19,507 bases of DNA from JAGXFP01 sp046484585 (GCA_046484585.1 JAWOIQ010000120.1:1-19507); one strand, 5' to 3'; numbered from the stretch's first letter, positions 1-9,742 are shown. Made by a program: numbers and translations. The notes: a model not told the origin generated them from the letters alone.

Positions 1-1
1 G

Positions 2-289
2 TTTGGTACAGCAGCTTATATGTATGCTAAATCGCAAATATCGTGGCTCGTGTTATTGCCTTTCATGCTGAATATTGTGTTCAACGTTGCTTTTACACCT
101 TTGCAGTTTAAGCTAAAAAATAATAATCTCGCACTTTTGGATATATTTCTGGTGCTGCTCACATTAGTTTGGGCTTTGCTAGCAATATTTCCGTTTGCTC
201 CTTGGATTTCATGGGTAAACATTCCCTATCTGCTATGGGTTACCTTTGCCACAGTGCTGCAATCAAGTATTACCTGGCTGAATAGATAA
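2..289 (+). CDS. TspO/MBR family protein, C-terminal part (5' end outside window)
   Basis: The reading frame is open from the first bases of the window, so the gene starts upstream; the first in-frame ATG at 20 is probably internal. The visible 95 codons are hydrophobic and give about three membrane segments. The end, with PYLLWVTFATVLQ followed by a Trp-Leu-Asn, matches the last two helices of the TspO/MBR (tryptophan-rich sensory / translocator) family, whose members are five-helix membrane proteins that bind porphyrins and related ligands. Another family landmark is LNIVFNVAFTPLQF in the middle helix, similar to the family's N-x-x-W/F-x-P-x-x-F pattern. The codons are more AT-rich than the right half of the window. 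Family assignment is fairly secure; the physiological role in this organism is unknown. Confidence 0.78.
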   Translation, partial: FGTAAYMYAKSQISWLVLLPFMLNIVFNVAFTPLQFKLKNNNLALLDIFLVLLTLVWALLAIFPFAPWISWVNIPYLLWVTFATVLQSSITWLNR

Positions 290-356
290 ATATGAGATGA
301 CTACCTAATCGGTTACATACACAGAATGGATCGGCACAGATCCAGAAGGAGTCGAA

Positions 357-707
357 ATGAATAGAAGAATGAAAGTAGCACTCATTGGCGGGGCTCTGCT
401 GGGACTTGTCTGTGTGGCGGGAGCATATGTTAGGTCTGGGTTTACCGCTTCACCGGCATTTGTGTTCTCACTCTGGTACAACCGGGTTATCATCGGTCTG
501 GCCGTGGGCGCTCCCTGGACTGTTACGGCCCGAAGTAAGGCTTTGCTACGCGGCGCAATTCTGGGGCTTATGGTTTCCTTTGCATTCTACAGTTCTACCG
601 GATTTCAAGATCATGTCAGTTTTGCGGCTGGAATTTTGTATGGTGTGATACTGGAAGGGTGGCTCAGCAGATCTGAGAAAAAACTGACATCTCATAACAA
701 ATCATAA
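357..707 (+). CDS. Small hypothetical membrane protein, 116 aa
   Basis: I do not recognise the family. The start at 357 is supported by a good ribosome-binding site (AGAAGGAG at 343-350, 6 bases upstream); a second in-frame ATG at 369 is possible. The protein has a short basic N-terminus, then a hydrophobic helix (about residues 7-25), two or three more hydrophobic stretches (about 35-52, 64-80 and 87-102) and a polar basic C-terminus ending in SRSEKKLTSHNKS. This suggests a four-helix inner-membrane protein with its C-terminus in the cytoplasm. It lies 67 bases after the TspO-like gene on the same strand, with its own ribosome-binding site. No catalytic motif is visible. It is probably a real gene, judging by the start signal and hydrophobic periodicity; no function can be given. 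Confidence 0.6.
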   Translation: MNRRMKVALIGGALLGLVCVAGAYVRSGFTASPAFVFSLWYNRVIIGLAVGAPWTVTARSKALLRGAILGLMVSFAFYSSTGFQDHVSFAAGILYGVILEGWLSRSEKKLTSHNKS

Positions 708-1537
708 ATGATTTTTGACTCGGCATGCGGTACAGTTCTTGCTGAAAGCCTATTGACTGCAACTGGACAGAATATGCCGTTTGACCCGCTGTCAGAGTTT
801 GCAAAACAAATCGCAGACATATTGTGTAGGAGAGAACCCATGAGCAGCTTTAAAAACCTTCGTATTGTGGACAACTTTTATCAGACATCGGCGTTTTTTC
901 CCATGCCAACTGTCATGATCAGCACACTCACGCTAGATGGCGAAACCTCACTTGGATCGTATTCTCTGATCCAGCCATACTATGTTGCGGGACGCGATTA
1001 CTATGCCATGCTCCTTTGTACGCGCAATTCGTCGAATACCGCGCAGCACTTGTTGCGATATGGTAAGTGTGCGCTGAACTTCATCACTGATGACAAGAAG
1101 TATTTCAAGGAAGCTGTGCGTCTCGGGTTTCCCGGGGACAAACCCGAGGATAAGATGAAAGATTGCATTTATACGCTTGAGGACGGGCAGATGGTTAGCG
1201 AGCATCCCGACGAGCAATATCCCAAGGTTATTAGAGAAGCATATCAGGTCATGGAGTGTACGTGGATGCGCGAATTAGACAATGCGCAGGACGATAAACC
1301 GGGACCCCTTGATGGTTACCCAGCGCCTTACCATGACTTCAATGGTATCACAAGTCCGTTTGGTGCTCACTTTATCCTGCGTGTTGATAAGATACTCATG
1401 AAGGAACGTTACTATAATGCCATCATCAATGGTGTGAAAGCATCGGAGTTTCCGTCCGTACCGGTCGACTATGGTTATCGCGACAACAAGTCCTTCTGGT
1501 ACACGCGATTTAAGCGACCGCGCACTGAGCTGCTGCC

Positions 1538-1566
1538 CATCCTATCTGTTGACAGGGGGAGTATAG

Positions 1567-1570
<4 letters not shown>
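1538..1570. repeat. Inverted repeat at the flavin reductase / hsdM junction
   Basis: CATCCTAT (1538-1545) and ATAGGATG (1563-1570) are a perfect 8-bp inverted repeat around a 17-base loop that contains the small palindrome CTGTTGACAG. It sits exactly where homology to the flavin reductase family stops and homology to HsdM begins. It could be a scar of a fold-back or repeat-mediated deletion, or an artefact of assembly. Confidence 0.55.
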
Positions 1571-2902
<1,332 letters not shown>

Positions 2903-2913
<11 letters not shown>

Positions 2914-4228
2914 AAGAAACTTACCTCTGAATGAATACATAACGTTACAAAGGGGCTTTGATCTCCCGCATAGCGATCGTATAGAGGGGGGCGTTCCTGT
3001 CGTTGCGTCTACTGGTATTGGTGGTTATCACAATGAGCATAAAGCAGAAGCACCAGGGGTGGTAATTGGTAGGAGTGGGAGTATTGGTGGTGGGCAATAC
3101 ATAACTGAGAATTTTTGGCCTTTAAATACCACCCTCTGGGTAAAAGACTTCAAGGGCCACGTGCCGAGGTATGTATATTATTTGCTGAAGAGCATAGACT
3201 TCTCTATATTCAATGTTGGCAGTGGTGTTCCCACCTTGAATAGGAACCATCTTAGTAGCGTTCTTGTCGCGAATGTTGGCTTGGACTACGAAAAGCAAAT
3301 CGCCCATATCCTCGGCAGTCTTGACGACAAAATCGAACTCAACCGCCGGATGAACGGGACGCTGGAGGCGATGGCGCAGGCGCTGTTCAAGAGCTGGTTT
3401 GTCGATTTTGATCCGGTCATCGACAACGCCCTGGCCGCCGGTAACCCCATCCCCGAACCCCTGCACGCCCACGCCGAGACGCGAAAGGGGCTCGGTGATC
3501 TGCACCAACCCCTGTCCGCAGCGATTCAAAAACAGTTCCCCAGCCGCTTTGTCTTCACCGAGGAGATGGGCTGGGTGCCGGAGGGGTGGGAGATGGTCGC
3601 TACTGAGGAAATTTCAACAAAGATTGGCATGGGGCCATTCGGTTCAAATATCAAAGTTTCAACTTTCGTGGAATCAGGAGTGCCCATTATAAGTGGGTAT
3701 CATCTCAATCGAACACTATTAACTGATGAAAACTATAGGTTCATAACTGAAAGCCATGCACAAAAGCTAAAAAACTCAATTGTAACCAAAGGCGACCTTG
3801 TTTTTACACACGCAGGTAATATCGGGCAGGTTTCTTTGATTCCTCAAAACACGACCTACCCCGAATATGTCATTTCGCAGCGACAGTTTTATCTCAGACC
3901 AAATGTAGGTAGAGTGCTCGGATCATACCTGATTTACTTTTTTAGGTCACATATTGGGCAACACAAATTGCTTGCAAACGCTTCTCAGGTAGGTGTCCCT
4001 TCAATAGCACGGCCATCATCACACTTAAAATCCATTAAACTTGTTCTTCCAGGGCTTGATCTGCTCGAATATTTCGATTGCCAATGTAAATCAGTATTCG
4101 AGTCGTTGACTTCAAACGAGGAGCAAATAGAGGTTCTAACAAGGTTAAGAGATACCCTCCTCCCCAAACTCCTCTCCGGCCAACTCCGCATCCCCGAGGC
4201 TGAAAACCAACTCGCCGAGGTGATATGA
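2903..4228 (+). CDS. hsdS: Type I restriction-modification specificity subunit HsdS
   Basis: HsdS recognises the split DNA target and holds the HsdM and HsdR subunits. The 441-residue protein has the classic order: target-recognition domain 1 (about residues 5-130), the central conserved helical spacer (131-173, with AHILGSLDDKIELNRRMN and FKSWFVDFDPV), target-recognition domain 2 (about 225-400) and a C-terminal conserved helix (about 408-434, LLPKLLSGQLRIPEAE). The start ATG lies inside the end of hsdM, and the stop overlaps the hsdR ATG (ATGA), so the three genes are translationally coupled. Both recognition domains are AT-rich, whereas the spacer and the ends are GC-rich like hsdM and hsdR, the mosaic expected if recognition domains were exchanged by recombination. 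The length is normal and no disruption is seen. The recognised DNA sequence cannot be predicted. Confidence 0.95.
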
Positions 4229-7200
4229 GCAAATTCACCGAAGAGAAACTGGAGCAGGCGATCATCGCCCTGCTGGCGGAGCAGGGCTACCCGCACCACC
4301 GGGGCGACACGTTCACCCGCCAACCGGGCGATGTATTGATCAAGGACGACCTGCGTACCTTCCTGGTCAACCGCTACACCGGGGACGGGATAACCGGGGT
4401 CGAGATCGAGTCGATAATCAACCGCCTTGACCGACTACCCGCCGCCGATCTTTACGAGACCAACAAAACCATCCACAAACTGGTGGCCGACGGCTTCCTC
4501 CTGAAACGCGAGGACCGCAGTAGGAAAGACCTCTATATCCAGTTGATCGACTACGCTGGTCTGCCGGAACAGCGGCCGCCCCGCGAGGGCGAGGTGGCGA
4601 CCATTTTCGCCGAATCCCCGGCAACCTATAATGCCGACGGGAATATCTACAAACTGGTCAACCAGCTGGAGATCGAGGGCAGCGAGAAGCGTATCCCCGA
4701 CGGCATCCTCTATATCAACGGCCTGCCGCTGGTGGTCTTCGAGTTCAAGAGCGCCATCCGGGAAGAGGCGACCATCCACGATGCCTTTGTCCAGCTCACC
4801 ACCCGCTACGCCCGCGATATCCCCGAACTGATGAAGTACAACGGGCTGTGCGTGATCTCCGACGGGGTCAACTCGCGGCTCGGTTCGCTGTTCGCCCCCT
4901 ATGAATACTTCTACACCTGGCGCAAGGTGACCGGCAACGAGACCATCGGCCAGGACGGGATCAACGCCCTGCACACCATGCTTGAGGGTCTGTTCGATAA
5001 GGACCGGCTGCGGCAGGTAATCCGCCACTTCATCTACTTTCCCGATGTTTCCAAGCAGGAGGTGAAGGTGGTCTGCCGCTATCCGCAGTTTTATGCGGCG
5101 CTGAAACTCTACGACAATATCAAGCGCCACCGAAAGCCTGCCGGTGACGGCAAGGGCGGCACTTACTTCGGGGCCACCGGCTGCGGCAAGAGCTTTACCA
5201 TGCTCTTTCTGTCCCGGCTGCTGATGAAGAGCCTGGACTTCGAGAGCCCGACCATTGTCCTGATCACCGACCGGACCGATCTGGACGACCAGCTTTCCGG
5301 CCAGTTTACCAATGCCAAGGGCTATATCGGCGACCAGACCGTGATCAGTGTCGAGAGCCGCACCCAGCTGCGCGACCTGCTCAAGGGCCGCAACAGCGGC
5401 GGGGTATTTCTGACCACCATCCACAAGTTCACCGAGGATACCGAGCTTTTGACCGGGCGCGATAACGTGATCTGCATCTCCGACGAGGCCCACCGCAGCC
5501 AGGTCAACCTCGACCAGAAGGTGCGGGTGACCGAAAACGGGGTCAGGCGCACCTACGGCTTTGCCAAGTATCTGCACGACTCCCTGCCCAATGCCACCTA
5601 TGTCGGTTTTACCGGCACCCCCATCGACGCCATCCTGGATGTCTTCGGCGAGGTGGTGGACGCCTATACGATGACCGAGTCGGTGAAGGATGAGATCACC
5701 GTGCGCATCGTTTACGAGGGCCGGGCCGCCAAGGTGGTGCTGGATAACGCCAAGCTTGAAGAGATCGAGGCCTATTACGATAAATGCGCCGAGGAGGGGG
5801 CGAGCGATTACCAGATCGAGGAGAGCAAGAAGGCCAGCGCCAACATGACCGCCATCCTCGGCGACCCGGACCGGATCAAGGCCCTGGCGGCGGATTTCGT
5901 GAAGCACTACGAGCTGCGCTTGCAGGAAGGTTCCACCATCAAGGGCAAGGCGATGTTCGTCTGCTCGAAGCGGGAGATTGCCTATAATCTCTGGCAGGAG
6001 GTGATCGCGTTGCGCCCGGAATGGAACGAAGTGCTGGCCTGCGAGGCGGGGGCGGATTTGACCGAGCAGGAAAAGAAGAACATCAAGCCCATGGAACGGG
6101 TGAAGATGATTATGACCCGAGGCAAGGACGACCCCAAAGAACTCTACGACCTGCTCGGCACCCCGGAGTATCGCAAGGAGCTGGACCGCCAGTTCAAGAA
6201 CCCCAAGTCCAATTTCAAGATCGCCATGGTGGTGGATATGTGGCTCACCGGTTTCGATGTGCCCTTCCTCGATACCATCTACATCGACAAGCCGATCCAG
6301 CGCCATAACCTGATCCAGACCATCTCGCGGGTCAACCGCAAGTACGAGGGCAAGGACAAGGGGCTGGTGGTCGATTATATCGGCATCAAGAAGCAGATGA
6401 ACCTGGCCCTGGCCCACTACAACAAGGCCGACCAGCAAAACATCGAGGAGATCGGCCAATCCATCATCGTGGTGCGCGACCACCTCGACCTGTTGAACAA
6501 GATGTTCCATCGGTTCGACACCAACCCCTATTTCGGCGGCAGTCCGGTCGAGCAGCTCAACTGCCTGAACCGGGCGGCGGAGTTCGCCCAACTCACCGAC
6601 AAGATCGAAAAGCGTTTCATGGCCCTGGTTAAAAGGCTCAAGGCCGCTTACGACATCTGCGTGGGCTCGGATGAACTGCAACAGGCGGAGCGCGACCTGA
6701 TCCACTTCTACCTGGCGGTGCGCTCCATCATTTTCAAGCTGACCAGGGGCAATGCCCCGGACACCGCCCAGATGAACGCCAAGGTGCGGGAGATGATCAC
6801 CGAGGCGCTGAAGGCCGACGGGGTGGAGGAGATCTTCAAAATGGGCGAGGATCAGGCTGCGGTCGCCGATATCTTCGATCCCGATTATCTGGCCAAGATC
6901 GACAAGATCAAATTGCCCAATACCAAGATCAAGCTCTTGCAGCAGTTACTGGCCAAAGCCATCGAGGACTTCAGGAAGACCAACAAGGCCAAGGGCATCG
7001 ACTTTGCCAAGAAGTCCAAGGCGCTGGTGGAGGTCTATAACGAGCGCAAGGAAGATGATGTCCTGGTAAGCGATGTACTGGAGGATTTCACTAACGAGAT
7101 TTACGACCTGATCAAGGCCTTGAAAGAGGAGAAGGATTCGTTTGCCGACTTGGGCATCGACTTTGGGGAAAAGGCCTTCTACGACATCCTGAAGGAGTTA

Positions 7201-7452
7201 ACGATCAAGTACGATTTTACCTACCCGGAGGACAAGCTGCTCCATCTGGCCACGGAGGTCAAGACGGTGGTGGACGACAAGGCCCGGTACACCGACTGGA
7301 GCCGTCGCGATGACATCAAGGCCGAGCTGAAAGCGGATCTGATTATCCTGCTGGCGGACAATGACTATCCGCCGGTGGATCGGGACGAGGTGTATAAGGA
7401 GATTTTCGAGCAGGCGGAGAATTTCAAGAAGTATCAGGGGGCTAGGGCTTAG
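4225..7452 (+). CDS. hsdR: Type I restriction endonuclease and translocase subunit HsdR
   Basis: HsdR supplies the ATP-driven DNA translocation and cleavage of the type I complex. In order: the nuclease domain with Asp159 and FEFKS (Glu173, Lys175), the PD-(D/E)xK active site; Walker A GATGCGKS (316-323); the DEAH box (420-423); FTGTP (462-466); and the helicase motif QTISRVNR (698-705). A helical C-terminal region after about residue 780, rich in Lys and Glu, matches the part that contacts HsdM and HsdS. The length of 1075 residues is typical and no motif is damaged, in contrast to hsdM. It starts within the stop of hsdS (ATGA) and is the last gene of the operon. A 477-base gene-poor stretch follows. 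An intact HsdR beside a truncated HsdM should be harmless, because type I nucleases cannot bind DNA without the methyltransferase core. Confidence 0.96.
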   Translation: MSKFTEEKLEQAIIALLAEQGYPHHRGDTFTRQPGDVLIKDDLRTFLVNRYTGDGITGVEIESIINRLDRLPAADLYETNKTIHKLVADGFLLKREDRSRKDLYIQLIDYAGLPEQRPPREGEVATIFAESPATYNADGNIYKLVNQLEIEGSEKRIPDGILYINGLPLVVFEFKSAIREEATIHDAFVQLTTRYARDIPELMKYNGLCVISDGVNSRLGSLFAPYEYFYTWRKVTGNETIGQDGINALHTMLEGLFDKDRLRQVIRHFIYFPDVSKQEVKVVCRYPQFYAALKLYDNIKRHRKPAGDGKGGTYFGATGCGKSFTMLFLSRLLMKSLDFESPTIVLITDRTDLDDQLSGQFTNAKGYIGDQTVISVESRTQLRDLLKGRNSGGVFLTTIHKFTEDTELLTGRDNVICISDEAHRSQVNLDQKVRVTENGVRRTYGFAKYLHDSLPNATYVGFTGTPIDAILDVFGEVVDAYTMTESVKDEITVRIVYEGRAAKVVLDNAKLEEIEAYYDKCAEEGASDYQIEESKKASANMTAILGDPDRIKALAADFVKHYELRLQEGSTIKGKAMFVCSKREIAYNLWQEVIALRPEWNEVLACEAGADLTEQEKKNIKPMERVKMIMTRGKDDPKELYDLLGTPEYRKELDRQFKNPKSNFKIAMVVDMWLTGFDVPFLDTIYIDKPIQRHNLIQTISRVNRKYEGKDKGLVVDYIGIKKQMNLALAHYNKADQQNIEEIGQSIIVVRDHLDLLNKMFHRFDTNPYFGGSPVEQLNCLNRAAEFAQLTDKIEKRFMALVKRLKAAYDICVGSDELQQAERDLIHFYLAVRSIIFKLTRGNAPDTAQMNAKVREMITEALKADGVEEIFKMGEDQAAVADIFDPDYLAKIDKIKLPNTKIKLLQQLLAKAIEDFRKTNKAKGIDFAKKSKALVEVYNERKEDDVLVSDVLEDFTNEIYDLIKALKEEKDSFADLGIDFGEKAFYDILKELTIKYDFTYPEDKLLHLATEVKTVVDDKARYTDWSRRDDIKAELKADLIILLADNDYPPVDRDEVYKEIFEQAENFKKYQGARA

Positions 7453-7664
7453 CCATTGCGGATACAATGGGTCAGCGTAATGACGTTTTGGGGTCAGACC
7501 AAGTTAACAGGTTGTAATTGCGTATAAACGCCTAAGATTTTGGCGGTTTTTCTGCCTTAGAGCATCCTTTTCGATATCAAAAAGAGCCTTCTAGGAAAAT
7601 CCTCCATATATTCATTGGCTAAATTATTTATTGATATTTAAATTTGTCAGGCTATGGTTTGAAT
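7453..7664. other. Gene-free spacer after hsdR, AT-rich
   Basis: No gene is seen. It holds two copies of GGGTCAG in the same orientation (7469-7475 and 7491-7497, the second inside GGGGTCAGACC). From memory, this kind of sequence often lies close to REP-associated transposases of this type, which fits the remnant starting at 7665. A weak sigma70-like promoter, TTGATA (7631-7636) and TATGGT (7653-7658) 16 bases apart, may point toward the abi region. A weak, interrupted hairpin around CTAAG/CTTAG at 7531-7560 is not convincing as an hsdR terminator. Confidence 0.4.
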
Positions 7665-7715
7665 ATGGCCCGTGCAAACCGACATTATATTCCTGGCTGT
7701 GTTTGGCATATTACT
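7665..7715 (+). pseudogene. Remnant of a REP-associated (Y1 / IS200-like) transposase N-terminus
   Basis: Seventeen codons, MARANRHYIPGCVWHIT, match what I remember of the start of a family of Y1 single-strand transposases (REP-associated tyrosine transposases, RAYTs), which usually continue with His-Arg-Cys-His-Lys. After Thr17 the resemblance ends abruptly and the frame runs into unrelated sequence. The catalytic HUH motif and Tyr are therefore absent. There is no good ribosome-binding site. It is a dead fragment that marks earlier mobile-element activity between hsdR and the abi gene. The family call rests on a short match and was not tested by a search. Confidence 0.6.
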
Positions 7716-7769
7716 GGTTGGGCGGAAATGAATGACCCTCCATCCCTCTACTGGACCGAGACATTCTTC

Positions 7770-7793
7770 GTTGAACGGTTGACACCGCTCAAC
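7770..7793 (+). ncRNA. Hairpin 1 of a possible non-coding RNA upstream of abi
   Basis: GTTGAACGGT (7770-7779) pairs with ACCGCTCAAC (7784-7793) over ten positions with one mismatch and a four-base TGAC loop. No coding sequence is recognised around it. No T-run follows, so it does not look like a terminator. It may belong to the same transcript as hairpin 2 at 7868-7908. Confidence 0.4.
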
Positions 7794-7867
7794 AGCCCAA
7801 ATAATTCTTGCAAAAGTCAATCAATGAATATAACGTATATTACAAATTTGCACCAAAGCTCGAACAA

Positions 7868-7918
7868 CACCCCCCACGCATCCCGTAAGATCTGCGCACC
7901 ATGGGGGGTTACTTTTTT
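7868..7918 (+). terminator. Terminator-like hairpin 2 with T-run directly before the abi gene
   Basis: CACCCCCCACGCA (7868-7880) faces TGCGCACCATGGGGGG (7893-7908): seven C/G-rich outer pairs (CCCCCCA with TGGGGGG), a bulge, then CGCA with TGCG, followed after GTTAC-like bases by six T (7913-7918). The arrangement fits a Rho-independent terminator ending a short upstream RNA, or an attenuator for the gene that starts at 7930. The abi ribosome-binding site GGGGG (7919-7923) comes right after the T-run. A possible short promoter lies upstream: TTGCAA (7808-7813) and TAACGT (7831-7836) 17 bases apart, or TATATT at 7836-7841. Confidence 0.5.
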
Positions 7919-7929
7919 GGGGGTATTGG

Positions 7930-8827
7930 ATGCGATTCACTAAGGTCCCGAAGACTTTCGACGAGCAGTTACAGCTGCTTGTTTCCCGCGGGATGGAAGT
8001 CGCCGATCCCGAACGGGCCAAGCGATATCTCTCCCATCTGAACTATTATCGCCTTGCCGCCTATTGGCTACCCTTCGAGGAGGACCACCCCTCCCACAGA
8101 TTCAAGCCGGGTACTCAATTCGACATCGTGCTCGAACACTATATCTTCGACCGGGAATTGCGTCTGCTGGTTATGGATGCCATTGAACGGCTGGAGGTAT
8201 CCCTGCGCACCCGCTGGGCCTATTGTCTTTCTCATACCTATGGCCCCCATGCACACCTATGGCGCCATTCACAAACGAGGGCGCCGCTGGTCGCACTCGA
8301 ACAATGTGCAGAACCTAAAGGACGTGGTCCGCTCCAGTTCCGAAGTGTTCATCCGGCATTTCGATAGTTATGACGAGGAATTGCCGCCCTTGTGGGTCGT
8401 TTGCGAAATCATGACCCTTGGGCAGCTCTCCAAGTGGTTTGCCAATCTGAGACACGGCCGGGACCGCAACGCCGTTGCCAACGTTTACGGACTGGATGAG
8501 GTCAATCTGACCTCTTTTCTCCATCACTTGAGTATTGTCCGCAACATGTGCGCCCATCACGCCCGGCTCTGGAACCGGGAATTTACCTTCTCATGGAAAC
8601 TGCCCCGGTCGAAACCCGCCGGCCTGTATGGTAATTTCAATACCGAAGATGGCAAAAGGCTTTACAACACCCTGGTAATGCTGGTCTATCTGTTGGACCG
8701 GATCAACCCCCATAGCTGGAAGCGGCGATTGGGGCAGTTGTTGGCAAAACATCCGGCTGTTAAAGAGCGCTCAATGGGTTTCCCGGAAGACTGGAGAGAG
8801 CGATCGGTCTGGCGCGGCCAATTATGA
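7930..8827 (+). pseudogene. Abi_2 / AbiF-AbiD-type HEPN protein, interrupted by one frameshift
   Basis: The family comprises abortive-infection and toxin-like HEPN RNases (Abi_2, AbiD/AbiF). The first frame gives MRFTKVPKTFDEQLQLLVSR, RYLSHLNYYRLAAYWLPF and FDRELRLLVMDAIERLEVSL, the usual N-terminal half. Near 8257-8275 the homology moves to the next frame (an extra base, or two lost) and continues with RRWSHSNNVQNLK, PPLWVVCEIMTLGQLSKW and the HEPN motif RNMCAHH (R-x4-H, bases 8540-8557), then LYNTLVMLVYLLDRI and the C-terminus. Joined, the two halves make about 298 residues, the usual length. Start ATG 7930 follows GGGGG at 7919-7923. The frameshift near CGCC/CACAAACGAGGGCGCC has no canonical slippery site, so an inactivating mutation or a sequence error is likelier than programmed frameshifting. 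Position next to the type I restriction genes supports a defence role. Confidence 0.85.
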
Positions 8828-8854
8828 ACCTGGAGTCAGGAATCCGTTATAACG

Positions 8855-8935
8855 GTAGGACAAAAGAAAAATATTCTGCTGGTCGATGACGAAGAAGATA
8901 TCCTTGCAATCTTCGGCCGAAAATTGAGGATATAA
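8855..8935 (+). pseudogene. Response-regulator receiver-domain fragment
   Basis: The translation KKNILLVDDEEDILAIFGRK is the beginning of a receiver (REC) domain: beta-1 strand ILLV followed by the acidic pair Asp-Asp and Glu-Glu that binds Mg2+. The frame stops at TAA 8933-8935 right after RKLRI, before the phosphoacceptor Asp, which would be some 40 residues later. There is no start codon or ribosome-binding site in front, and the frame opens only after the abi stop. It is a recombination remnant. Its last bases (TTGAGGATATAA) now provide the ribosome-binding site of the gene starting at 8936. Confidence 0.7.
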
Positions 8936-9676
8936 ATGGCTAAACCATGGCAGGTTGTGGACAGTATTGAAATCGAGGAAGGGGTTCTCGAGCTGCGCCG
9001 GCGGGGGGAGGGGGATTTCCTGATCACCATCGACAACCGGGTGTTGATGAACTCCTCGGCCAATATGTCGGAGGTCGTCCTGGCCGAACTGGCCTGTGCG
9101 CCGTTCAAGAATAAAAAGAAGCCCCGGGTGCTGGTCGGCGGCCTGGGGATGGGGTTTACCCTGAAGGCGGCCCTCGATAATCTGCCCCCGGACGCCGAGG
9201 TCACGGTGGCCGAGTTGACCCCGGTGGTGGTCGAGTGGTGCCGGGGGCCGATCGCGGCGCTCACCGGCGGGGCCGTCGACGATCCCCGGGTCACGGTGGT
9301 GATCGACGACGTCGCCTCGCTGATCGGTGAAGCCGCCAGGCAGGGCAAGGATCGCGGTTTCGACGCCATAATCCTCGATCTGTACGAAGGCCCCTACGAG
9401 GGAAACCAGGAGGGCGAGTATCTATATGGCGACGGGGCCTTGTCCTTAAGCAGGGCCGCCCTGAAGCCCGGCGGGGTATTCGCGGTCTGGTCAGAATTTC
9501 CGGACCGGGCCTTTGAAAAACGCTTACAGGCGGCGGGTTTCGCGGTCAACCGCCAGAGCCCCGGCAGGGGCGGGCGGCGGCATGTGGTCTACATTGGCAA
9601 AAAGACCTCCGGCTCTTCCGGATTCAAAAAACCAAGGTCGGGTGGTGGGGTGGGGCGGAGGAAAGATCGGCGGTAA
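8936..9676 (+). CDS. Spermidine synthase-like Rossmann-fold protein
   Basis: This 246-residue protein has the class I methyltransferase / aminopropyltransferase fold: PRVLVGGLGMGFTLKAAL (about residues 62-80) is the glycine-rich nucleoside-binding loop, VTVAELTPVVVEW is the acidic strand-2 end that normally holds the ribose hydroxyls, and FDAIILDLYEGP (about 142-153) is where true spermidine synthases carry the catalytic Asp in a D-S/T-x-D-P-like motif. That motif differs here, so it is better called spermidine synthase-like than SpeE; the small substrate is unknown. The C-terminus (about 218-246) is a Gly/Ser/Arg/Lys-rich basic tail that may bind nucleic acid or be disordered. ATG 8936 has GAGG (8926-8929) upstream. 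The gene follows the response-regulator fragment with no gap and converges on typA, separated by a strong hairpin. Confidence 0.75.
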   Translation: MAKPWQVVDSIEIEEGVLELRRRGEGDFLITIDNRVLMNSSANMSEVVLAELACAPFKNKKKPRVLVGGLGMGFTLKAALDNLPPDAEVTVAELTPVVVEWCRGPIAALTGGAVDDPRVTVVIDDVASLIGEAARQGKDRGFDAIILDLYEGPYEGNQEGEYLYGDGALSLSRAALKPGGVFAVWSEFPDRAFEKRLQAAGFAVNRQSPGRGGRRHVVYIGKKTSGSSGFKKPRSGGGVGRRKDRR

Positions 9677-9742
9677 GACGATATCGATGGAATATCCGTA
9701 GAAGCGGCTCGGCCGGGAATTTAACCGGCTTTGTCCGAGATT

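Noticed and set aside
708..839. Longer N-terminus for the flavin reductase-like protein from ATG 708
   Set aside because: The extra 44 residues do not resemble the family and there is no ribosome-binding site, while TAGGAGAG stands before ATG 840.
4435..6705. A 756-codon open frame on the minus strand, opposite hsdR
   Set aside because: It is the complement of well-supported hsdR codons in GC-rich DNA, has no start signal, matches no family I know and is rich in His, Val, Leu and Asp in the way antisense frames are.
7531..7560. Rho-independent terminator of hsdR
   Set aside because: The CTAAG/CTTAG pairing is short and interrupted, and T residues lie in the loop and not after the stem.
8240..8290. 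Programmed ribosomal frameshift in the abi gene
   Set aside because: The required shift is +1 and no typical slippery sequence, stop-codon context or stimulatory structure is evident; an indel is simpler.
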